The notes under the pieces were generated by a model that saw only the letters and a list, made by a program, of their open reading frames with translations, did not search any database and had not been told where the DNA came from. Of a DNA stretch of 64,000 nucleotides, positions 12,536-22,070 are shown piece by piece (the stretch's first letter is position 1; each line of letters starts with the position of its first letter). The translations under genes and the position numbers were made by a program. Source of the DNA: Bolinopsis microptera (lineage: Eukaryota; Ctenophora; Tentaculata; Lobata; Bolinopsidae); assembly GCF_026151205.1 (NCBI RefSeq), contig NC_087073.1:13659837-13723836 (forward strand), in the 5' to 3' direction.

Positions 12536-13925
12536 CTCTCTGAAGCAGCTAAAGTATGGGGTATATAGTGGAGACTAGAGGCCCTGTGAATGACTGGTTC
12601 TGAAGCAGCTAAAGTATGGGGTATATAGTGGAGACTAGAGGCCCTGTGAATGACTGGTTCTGAAGCAGCTAAAGTATGGGGTATATAGTGGAGACTAGAA
12701 GCCCTGTGAATGACGGGTTCTGAAACAGCTTAAGTATGGGGTATATAGTGGAGACTAGATGCCCTGTGAATGACTGGTTCTGAAGCAGCTAAAGTATGGG
12801 GTATATAGTGGAGACTAGAGGCCCTGTGAATGACTGGCTCTGAAGCAGCTAAAGTATGGGGTATATAGTGGAGACTAGAGGCCCTGTGAATGACTGGCTC
12901 TGAAGCAGCTAAAGTATGGGGTATATAGTGGAGACTAGAGGCCCTGTGAATGACTGGCTCTGAAGCAGCTAAAGTATGGGGTATATAGTGGAGACTAGAG
13001 GCCCTGTGAATGACTGGCTCTGATGCAGCTAAAGTATGGGGTATATAGTGGAGACTAGAGGCCCTGTGAATGACTGGCTCTGAAGCAGCTAAAGTATGGG
13101 GTATATAGTGGAGACTAGAAGCCCTGTGAATGACTGGCTCTGAAGCAGCTAAAGTATGAGGTATATAGTGGAGACTAGAGGCCCTGTGAATGACTGGCTC
13201 TGAAGCAGCTAAAGTATGGGGTATATAGTGGAGACTAGAGGCCCTGTGAATGACTGGCTCTGAAGCAGCTAAAGTATGGGGTATATAGTGGAGACTAGAG
13301 GCCCTGTGAATGACTGGCTCTGAAGCAGCTAAAGTATGGGGTATATAGTGGAGACTAGAGGCCCTGTGAATGACTGGTTCTGAAGCAGCTAAAGTATGGG
13401 GTATATAGTGGAGACTAGAGGCCCTGTGAATGACTGGCTCTGAAGCAGCTAAAGTATGGGGTATATAGTGGAGACTAGAAGCCCTGTGAATGACTGGCTC
13501 TGAAGCAGCTAAAGTATGAGGTATATAGTGGAGACTAGAGGCCCTGTGAATGACTGGCTCTGAAGCAGCTAAAGTATGGGGTATATAGTGGAGACTATAA
13601 GAGGCCCTGTGAATGACTGGCTCTGAAGCAGCTAAAGTATGGGGTATATAGTGGAGACTAGAGGCCCTGTGAATGACTGGCTCTGAAGCAGCTAAAGTAT
13701 GGGGTATATAGTGGAGACTAGAGGCCCTGTGAATGACTGGTTCTGAAGCAGCTAAAGTATGGGGTATATAGTGGAGACTAGAGGCCCTGTGAATGACTGG
13801 CTCTGAAGCAGCTAAAGTATGGGGTATATAGTGGAGACTAGAGGCCCTGTGAATGACTGGCTCTGAAGCAGCTAAAGTATGAGGTATATAGTGGAGACTA
13901 GAGGCCCTGTGAATGACTGGCTCTG
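12536..13925 (+). repeat. 60-bp minisatellite array, about 23 copies
   Basis: The unit starts TCTGAAGCAGCTAAAGTATG and contains GGTATATAGTGGAGACTAGA and GGCCCTGTGAATGACTGG. Units are nearly identical and in strict 60-base register until a small insertion near 13597. Variant units recur every six units (see findings), so there is a higher-order repeat. No spacers separate the units. Confidence 0.97.
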
Positions 13926-15149
13926 GTGTGCTCCTTTACAGCACCTGCATCTAATCACACCCTGCTTACCTAATTAATGAACGTAAAGAAAAGGTTGCAG
14001 TCGTTTAATTAGTGGTATTAAATGATACACGGTGAGAAAGGTTATAGGCTCCTGTAACGAATGGAGCAACCTACCCGTCAGCAAGCTTCATCAGCGAGAT
14101 TCAGCGGAGAAAATATACAAAACAACGGCATAATAACGATACTGGGTTGCAGAATGGCTTGACGTGTATATAAAGGGATATACAGGTGACCATGTTGCTA
14201 CTTTTATGAGGAGCCGTGTACAGAGTTATGATGAAATTGCCTTAACGTCACCATCAAGAAGAATATTGATTAGCTTGGAAGCTATGTCTCGTAAATTTTT
14301 CTGCTGAAATTTGTGGAGTTCTAGTTCTGATATTCAGGTCATTAAATAGCATTTAGCAGCAGCTTTGCTGCATCATACCTTCCCGTTATATTGCAGATGA
14401 CCTTGAAATTTAGCACTTTAGTTACCAAGGCAGCTGTGTCAAACGAAAACAATGACATGAGCTGAGAAATGTAGTGACTGTGTCAGTGAACAGGTGGTAA
14501 CTATAGTAACTATAGTAACTATAGTAACTATAGTAACTATAGTTATAGTAACTGTATTACCATTAATGTTGGTGATGTCATAGCAAATTTAGTAAAGTAA
14601 ATTGGGGTTTTAATTTTGATATTAAATTTGACCATAAAAAGATTTTAATGGGAACAGACATTTCAATTATCATCCCCGTCGCGGGGTTAAACTTTGATGA
14701 ACATGAATTACCTTAAATATTATATTATATAAATTACCTTTAATTGCAGAACGACGTAATGATTGTCGGGAGTCAGAACTCAAAAGTAGTGAACGAATCA
14801 TTGGATTGTTTAGTGATGTAGTAAGAGTTTAGATGTCTCAGCCAGGTTGGAATGCTCTTCCTCGATTTGAGCCAACAAATAAGTGAAAAGAGATTTGTGC
14901 AGACTGACAACTACCAACTTGGCCTTACCCGACATCAGTGTTTTCTTATCGGTTGAAAGTTTATTGAATCTCAACATGAGTCATTCAGTTTAGCGTGTTT
15001 GATGTTTAAGAGTTTAAGTGATTCCAAGGAAGAACATTTCGCATAACAGTTGAATATGCTAAGTCTAAAATATTGATAATTTCATCTAAAACCAGTCAAC
15101 CAGTGGTGTTCCACTACAAACCATTTCAGAGAAAATACGTAAGATTTGG
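13926..15149. other. intergenic DNA with one short GTAAC minisatellite
   Basis: No gene seen. A run of about six TAACTATAG units lies at 14497-14552, again the family at 6890-7815. Confidence 0.5.
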
Positions 15150-15290
15150 CGAATTGTTCAGCTTAATTGCAGTCTTTCGTTGTCTCAAAATTTGCCGCAC
15201 ATAAATAAGTATAAGGCAAAGTGCGGAATTGCACTATTTGCAAAATATTACCGCACCAACATGTTGCCATTGGAAAATGATGGTAGTCGA
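15150..15290 (+). repeat. dispersed repeat family R2, copy 1
   Basis: It contains TTAATTGCAGTCTTTCGTTG, TTTGCCGCAC, GTGCGGAATTGCAC and TTTGCAAAATATTACCGCAC, ending near ATGTTGCCATTGG. The reverse complement of 57480-57625 has the same blocks in the same order and spacing. A third partial match (GTGCGATTCCGCACC) lies at 58870-58940. Confidence 0.6.
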
Positions 15291-15465
15291 GTAGGAACTT
15301 GAACATTCGAGATGCATGTGCTTACTCATTAAAATCACTGCCCACTTGAAAAGTGTTTGAAAATAGAGTCAAAATAAGCTGTGCAGTGTGCTCCGTAAAG
15401 CAGCATGGATTACTAAAATTCAATTTTAAAACTGTTTGAAGATGCTAAAAAAGTGCTCAACTCAC

Positions 15466-15495
15466 CTTCAAACTTAGCGAAGGCTCGTTCCATAT
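15466..15495 (-). other. possible short exon resembling the exon at 3751-3844
   Basis: Minus strand: acceptor AAACTGCAG, then AT ATG GAA CGA..., encoding (Y)MERAFAKFE, then a consensus donor GTGAGT in phase 1. The exon at 3751-3844 encodes YMEKSFAKFE at the equivalent place. The phase also fits the exon at 2893-3065. It may be an alternative upstream exon of that gene or a relic of a duplicate; no matching upstream first exon was found. Confidence 0.3.
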
Positions 15496-16342
15496 CTGCA
15501 GTTTGAGATTCCCTTTAACTGCAGCTTTAAATACTTGTCCACCTTTAACCAGCTTGTCGTGTAGAGGATTTCTCAGAATAAATTGCGATACAAGTTGCCA
15601 TTAGCACTGATACAGCAATGGGGGAGTGTAGTTTGGGTTGGCAGGGCCGGGGCCACTACACGAGCTACACGAGCTATAAACAAGAAATAAGCCCACTCTA
15701 CAGTGGAGACTACTTACAAGCTTTATGAGGGTTTACATTGACGTAGATAACCGGTAATTAAATACAGTAAGCAAGCCCTTAAGCCTTCAGAGCCACTCCA
15801 CTTTAGCCACTTAAACAATTAGAGGCCCTATTAGAGACCCAGATCGGGCCAATAGAGCGTCACATTTCCGCCCACGTGTCCTTACTTGTTGGGAATTATC
15901 CACTAATTGATTTTTGATCCATGGTCGCTAACAGGATGTCTATCTGGTGAGTCTATTATACTCTACATGAGTCTACATTCTATCGTGGGATTGAAGTATG
16001 TAGACTCGGATAGAGTGGATTACAAACCCACATACACGCAGCGTGGTCGGTTGCTATCTTGTAATTCAGTTCTATGGTCCACTGATATCTTATGATTCAG
16101 TTATTTAGTACGGCTGCTGATATTCCCACAGAAATAATTCAGCAGATCTTGGTAAGAATCTGAGTATGAGACTTTAGCTAAAGAACAAAGTAATAGTGGC
16201 GATATCATCGTGCATTAACACGAAATAATTATAAATTAAATTAGTTTCGAGGTCTGAATATAATCAGAATTCTGGTGGAGTGGTGTCGGGCTGGGCTCTC
16301 AAAAATTAATGGTTATGACACTCCGTACGGTCATCTTATTCT
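15496..16342. other. region upstream of the GPCR gene
   Basis: No gene supported. It should contain the promoter of the gene starting at 16343, but no convincing TATA or initiator element can be singled out. Confidence 0.35.
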
Positions 16343-18385
16343 GTGTCTCGAAAAGAACACATAAGTGTTGATTCGAGTTTGGAACTATTGATGTTTCTTA
16401 TTTTGGTCTGTCCTGTGATAGTTAGGCTTGTTTCTGGACGAGTCAATCTCACCTCCTCCGAAAATACAAAAGATGAGGCAGCTACACGTGAATGGCAGAA
16501 GGAATTGGAACGCGGTGTAGAAAAGACAACAGACAATCCTACACCTAGACCTAAAACAGATGACGCAGATACAAGTGAATGGCAGAAGGAATTGGAACGC
16601 GGTGTAGAAAAGACAACAGACAATCCTACACCTAGACATAAAACAGATGACGCAGATACAAGTGAATGGCAGACGGACGCCAAAGATGAAGAAAAACTCC
16701 CTAGTGGTTACAATCGGGACGATAGTCTCAAAGAACTCGATACATGGGACCATGTAACGACAGGTAACCACAGTAACCACAGTAACCACAGTAACCACAG
16801 TAACAGGGACCATGCAACGACAAACTCATTTGAAAATATTTGGCACAGCATCTATGCCCCCCAAGACTCCTGGATACCTGATATTACACCAAAACGAACG
16901 GATACGAACACAACAAATTATTTCACTAACTTCTCTTTTCTCCCCGGAAATTTCGGGCTTGGAGTTTGGATTCCTCCTGTATCAACAGATGACTCCGAGG
17001 CATGGTCGATGCGGACTTGGAGTCCAAGTAAAGTTTCAAGGCCACAGTCAGACAAGATGGTTCACAAATACAAGGATCCTATACCTATAATACACCCGCC
17101 ATCGACTGGTAATTATGTTGATGCACCTATTGAAGCCTTGTCAGGGCTTCATAATGATGATGCTGCTCCTATTTTTGACAAGTCATGGCTTCGCAAAGAA
17201 CGACGGCCAACTCCTGGAAAAGACACTCCATCTTCATCACAGACAACAAAGCCCTGGTCCACAGCTAAACTTGGAAGCGAAACTACGACGCTCGACATCT
17301 CTAGTATGATGAAGGGAACGGTAGTCTCAGATGAAACAGTTGAAGCTGACAACAAATCCGCAGCATTCAACAAAGACTTTGGAGAAGTTGAGGATATGGT
17401 TCTGATAGGAGGCAACATGTTTCTTGTCATCGCAGCAGCGGTATTTAATCTCCTAGTCATCAAGTTCTACAAACATCAGGCCAAGAAGCTAATCCCTTTT
17501 ATCTACTTCTCAGTGGCACTGGCAGATCTAGTAACCGCTCTGTCCTGTCTCCTGCACCCTGTTATCCTGGCCCTGCTCATGTTCACTACCTCTCACAACA
17601 CTCTCAGCTCCGTTCTTATACTTTTATGTTTCCTCTCCTCCAGTACCTCCATCAGGGTGGGTGTATTCTACAACCTCATCCTATCCGTTGTGAGGTCCAT
17701 AAACATCGTCCAGCCCTTCTATCAGGTCAAGCTTGGGTATCTGAAAGTTGCTAGTGTCGTCTATCCTGCTATTTGGGCTGTGGTGGGAGCAGTTGATGTC
17801 TATTGGGTAGTCGACCTAGGGTACATGATGTACCCAAAAGCAATGTTCAAACATATGATATATAAGCCGATGTCTGGTAGTGGTCTGGCCGCGCTGGTGC
17901 TCGGTGAAGATGCAACATACCTACAAATCATTTTGTTCGGGATGACAGTTCCCTTCTTAATTCCTTCGCTCCTTGTCACGATCTGTCTCGTGTTCCAGAT
18001 CCACTACCTTAACATATCAACAGCTCATCTGGGGAAAGGAGCCAAGATTGTCTCCAAAAGACCGGCCATCACAATCCTCCAGCTCACTCTCCTTTTCATC
18101 ACCTGCAACCTCACAGCTACTGCTGTGTTCATCTACTTCTACGCTCCTAGTGGATCTGAACAACGCAGGACGGGGGCGCGTGATGCGCGGCTCATGTACG
18201 TGTCTTCATCTGTCCTGCATGTGTTCAATGCCACTTTCAGTCCTCTAATCATGATCCTGAGAGGAAGGTCCCTGAAAACTGCCATCCAGTCAGAGATAAA
18301 GAGCATCAAGACCAAATTTAGCACCAGAACTAGCAGCGTGGAACCTCGTTCAAATGGAGTCAAAGTTATCGTGTACAGATACTGA
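16343..18385 (+). CDS. intronless rhodopsin-like (class A) orphan GPCR with a long repetitive ectodomain
   Basis: Single open frame of 680 residues. Residues 17-32 are hydrophobic and could be a signal peptide or anchor; the Met at residue 17 is an alternative start. About 320 residues of polar, Ser/Thr/Asp/Pro-rich ectodomain follow. They include a 29-residue unit (EWQKELERGVEKTT...) present twice almost identically (period 87 bases, 16489-16662) plus a third beginning, and an NHS-NHS-NHS tract (16764-16803). Seven membrane segments lie at about 355-376, 383-405, 430-452, 468-490, 528-552, 576-600 and 623-641. TM2 has ALADL. The DRY position reads VVRSINIVQPF. The TM7 end reads FSPLIMI in place of NPxxY. 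A polyadenylation-type AATAAA lies near 18489. The ligand is unknown. Absence of introns fits retro-duplication or a single-exon receptor expansion. Confidence 0.85.
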   Translation: MSRKEHISVDSSLELLMFLILVCPVIVRLVSGRVNLTSSENTKDEAATREWQKELERGVEKTTDNPTPRPKTDDADTSEWQKELERGVEKTTDNPTPRHKTDDADTSEWQTDAKDEEKLPSGYNRDDSLKELDTWDHVTTGNHSNHSNHSNHSNRDHATTNSFENIWHSIYAPQDSWIPDITPKRTDTNTTNYFTNFSFLPGNFGLGVWIPPVSTDDSEAWSMRTWSPSKVSRPQSDKMVHKYKDPIPIIHPPSTGNYVDAPIEALSGLHNDDAAPIFDKSWLRKERRPTPGKDTPSSSQTTKPWSTAKLGSETTTLDISSMMKGTVVSDETVEADNKSAAFNKDFGEVEDMVLIGGNMFLVIAAAVFNLLVIKFYKHQAKKLIPFIYFSVALADLVTALSCLLHPVILALLMFTTSHNTLSSVLILLCFLSSSTSIRVGVFYNLILSVVRSINIVQPFYQVKLGYLKVASVVYPAIWAVVGAVDVYWVVDLGYMMYPKAMFKHMIYKPMSGSGLAALVLGEDATYLQIILFGMTVPFLIPSLLVTICLVFQIHYLNISTAHLGKGAKIVSKRPAITILQLTLLFITCNLTATAVFIYFYAPSGSEQRRTGARDARLMYVSSSVLHVFNATFSPLIMILRGRSLKTAIQSEIKSIKTKFSTRTSSVEPRSNGVKVIVYRY

Positions 18386-20540
18386 GCATATTTAACAAAC
18401 TCAAAACCAAAATATTATATTATGGTTTTTAATCGTTGATGTTTAGTTTTTATGTCAAATATTATTTAATATAATATTATGCACCAAAATAAATAAGTTT
18501 AATTTAAAAATTAAAATGCATGGAAATTTATAGTCATTGACTGCTTAACAGATTAGTAAATATTGTTTGATTTTTTAAAAAACGTTATTATTGAAAAATG
18601 TATTATTTTGATATGTCAGACCACTGACCACTATTTGTACAAAATCTCTTCGGGCACAGCGGGAATGAAATTTAAAAGAAATTACAGCAGATCAAGCAGT
18701 ATTGAAACAAATTTAATTTCAGGCTGTTTTTTCATCTTTAAACGTTAGTAATACCAACAACAATCATCGAATGATTGACTATTTGGAGGGCTATATCATA
18801 TAATATATCGTAGCCGATGAACGTAACATCAGCTGAGAACAAACGCAAAACAATGGAGCAGATACCACCTAAACAGTAAACTCTATATTACTACACTGCA
18901 GTGTACTATACTTGCTATAATAGTATTACTATAAAGCTATAATACTAGGTATGCACTATGCTCCACATATCCAATGTAACCAAGGTAACCGATCGGAAAA
19001 CGCTCGCTGAACGACGTGAGGAGCCGACAGAGTGATTAATCACTTTACTCTCGCGGTCACGTGACTAGCTTTACCTTGTTCTGTAAGTATAATCCCTGTT
19101 ATGTAGTTAGAAGTGAATATTGAATCGTTGTAAAGGGAATATTTATTTTACTATCTTATACCTCAAATATATTTATAATGGTGAGTACTGTCAAATATCG
19201 ACAAACTTTTGACATAATATCGTCAAAATATCGTCAAATATCTGATTATTAATAGATATAGAAATTTACGCACGTCTTCCAGATATATCCGAAGCGTGGA
19301 GAGAAGTATTTGTGGACTTTCATGGAACTCTGAAGTACACCTTATTGATCTCATCTTGCATTCTAAATTCTTAAATATGTACGCAACGTTATTACTATCA
19401 CAATTCAATATTCCATTAATAATGAAATTATGGCTATTATGGAAACTATATCAATAAGCAAAAAGTTTTTAATTTTTCTGAATGCTTCCTTTGTGATTTC
19501 TATGCCCTCTTTTGTGTTAATTCATTTAAGAACTCTGTGACGTTTTCTGAGGATTTTAATGCAAATTTTATGCCCGGGATTTTATGTGCTATTAAGCCAG
19601 TTTAGGAAGAAATCAAAGTTTTCTTGGCCATGTGTCCATGGGACATAAACGTCACTTTTGGGTTCACTTTTGAACCTAACCCAATATTATGGTCTAACTT
19701 ATCAATGGCAGTGTCAGGCTGTCAGCATAGGCACATGCATTTTTCGGTTCCATCGCGCTGTACCTTTGATTTGTCTGATGGTATCTCCTTCAAATTCGGT
19801 GATGACATTTTTAATTTCAAGAGCATCTACATTCTACAATACATTCCGTCAGTCGACGACAACATAACGGCAAAATTTGCATAAAGCTGTATTAAAACTA
19901 GCCGTACATGATGGCATTAAGAATTAAGATAAAACTATTAATTTAAGATTTCTTTGGTAACATTTTTTTAAAGTGGTAAAAACTTGCGCTTTTTGCTCAA
20001 ATTCTGAATAACTTTTTTCTTGTGCACTTTTAATTTTATCAAATTGACCTGAAAACATTTGTATCGCCCGGTACCTACTTGATACTTTTAAGAGACGCAT
20101 TAACACGCAAAAGCATTTAGTGTTATTACTATACAAAAAATAGAGGATGGTGTGATCTTACTGCTAGTGCCAACACTGCAATTATTTGATTACCTAAAGA
20201 GTTTCGGGCTTCCTGAGTTTAAAACGCGCATTTGTGTATCACGTGACCGATGTCTGATAAGGCCTCATTTTTATTTCGAAACGGATTCTTAATCCTTATA
20301 CATCATAACTAACTATCTAACTATATAACTAACTACTAACTAACTATCTAACTATCGTACTGTCCAATTATTAGTTAGGTTGCCAAACTTGTAGCAGAAA
20401 ACACGACATTTTAATAGCTTTTATCCTTTTATCTATTCTTGTCATCTTTAAAATTAAATTTGAAAATTTCAAACTAAATATTAACCTTCCAAACGACTTC
20501 TGCTGTGTCTAAATGAAAAATTAATATATTAATTTTAAAC
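18386..20540. other. AT-rich intergenic DNA
   Basis: No gene supported. Open frames at 19624-19884 and 19924-20136 have no recognisable domain or splice context. A TAACTAACTATC-type patch lies at 20308-20355. Confidence 0.45.
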
Positions 20541-21392
20541 TACCTGTTATCGGACCTTGGCCTTATTTGAATGGACATTATGTGAACGGACATTAAAATG
20601 AACGCTCAAAGGAGTTCAAAACCATTAAAAATCCGAATTTATTCATTTTTTTTCCAAGTTTAACAGATAATTTTTAAATCGATTTTTCATACAGCAAATA
20701 AGAAAAGCAGTTGTTAGGCAATAAAAATGTTAAATTCTGTGCAGATGAGGTATGAAGGTACATCGGCCATATCCCTCGGAAGATATCCCGGTTTCGAATT
20801 CTATATTATCGAGATGATTGGTAATAGTATGTAATGGTAGGATGTATCATCGTTGACATGAACCACCGAAAGTAGGCTATGCCAAGTGGGGGGCTAGAGA
20901 TATAGCTCAAGTTGTACTTCAGGCATTTGCATTCTAGTACCTCTGGTAGAGCAGTTGATATCGTTCATTACCCGGTACTACAACTACTAGTTGGATAAAC
21001 AACCAGTTGTAAGAGATCTAGAACTAGAAGATGTAGAGGTAGATTACTAGTAACTCCGAAGAAATGAACGAGGGACCGTTATAGATCAAGAAAGTACAGA
21101 AGTTCCATAATATGATATTTATAATATCTAAATTTTATGATAACTTGTTTTTCATTGATCCAATGATATTCATATAGTTTAGTTCGATGATAGAAATTGA
21201 AATTAACTGAAATTAAAAGTTGTCATATCCTGGACAATAAGTTCGCAGTGGAAAAATTTTTGAACAAAATTCAACTGACTTTAATTTGGACGGACCTTAA
21301 ACGGACGGAAATTATTTGAACGGACATTAAGATGAACGCTAGGGCCTCCAGCGTTCAATCAATGACTGTTCAAATAAGGTCCGATAAGGTAA
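20541..21392 (+). mobile_element. non-autonomous inverted-repeat DNA transposon relic, family T1 copy A
   Basis: The left end (TACCTGTTATCGGACCTT) is matched by the reverse complement of the right end (TTACCTTATCGGACCTT). Subterminal blocks TTTGAACGGACATTAA and ATGAACGCT occur at both ends in opposite orientation. There is no transposase frame inside. The reverse complement of 53549-53964 shares the left end, the AATCCG block, the GATAGAAATTGAAAT block and the TGGACAATAAGTTCG block in order. Target-site duplication is not obvious. Confidence 0.7.
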
Positions 21393-22070
21393 AGGGTATC
21401 CATATAAAGACTGACAGTCGTGCTTGCCAGCGCTATAATTATGCAAGTAAACAAATTGACTACCACTTTTAGTTTTAGCATGTAAAGCCGTTGCTTCGTC
21501 AGAATGATACGCAATACGTACGAGAAATTAATGAGTACGCAATAAAAAGCTTTATTAATGCAGTAGTAAAAATTTAATTATGTCGAAGCTATTGTAAAAA
21601 GATATTTAAAATACAATCCGATGTGTAAATAAATTCGCTCCCACTAAATCGCTCGCCAAAATTTTTAAAAATTCTTGTAAAAATACCCTGAGGGTATGAA
21701 AGTAATTCGAATAGGTGTATTTTGATGATTTCGAATCACTCCCCATGACGTAGGGTAAAAATGCTTATGGGCAAAAAATATTTTGGTCACGTGACAGGCT
21801 GGTAAAACACGAATTCGATTGTTTAGAGCTCGGGTTAGGGTTGTGGTTAGGGTTATTGTTAAGCTGCACTAACAAAAAAGGTTACGTGATAATTTTTGGG
21901 CGAGCGAATTAGTAAAAGCTAAATAAATTATTACGGTAACGTTTGTTCGATGATTTTATTTAAAAAGGGAGGGCATGCATAAAAATTTTAAAATATACCA
22001 ATAAAAACTTAATAAAATTATGGCCGGAGTGCTTCATAGTCTGACTAAAAAATAAACATCAGCTAATTGT
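21393..22070. other. 3' flank of TEP gene 1
   Basis: AT-rich. Short TTAGGG-like units at 21832-21858. No gene seen. Confidence 0.4.
21955..21960 (-). promoter_or_regulatory. candidate polyadenylation signal of TEP gene 1
   Basis: AATAAA on the minus strand, 110 bases past the stop codon of the gene ending at 22071. Further A-rich candidates lie closer to the stop. Confidence 0.4.

Noticed and set aside
12536-13925. Possible CRISPR-like array
   Set aside because: Units are contiguous and nearly identical without unique spacers, and the DNA is eukaryotic.
16336-16813. Minus-strand frames opposite the GPCR ectodomain
   Set aside because: Shadow frames over the 87-base duplication; no motif and no start or splice support.
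19624-20136. Frames of 86 and 70 residues downstream of the GPCR
   Set aside because: No signal peptide, domain, or exon borders; lengths expected by chance.
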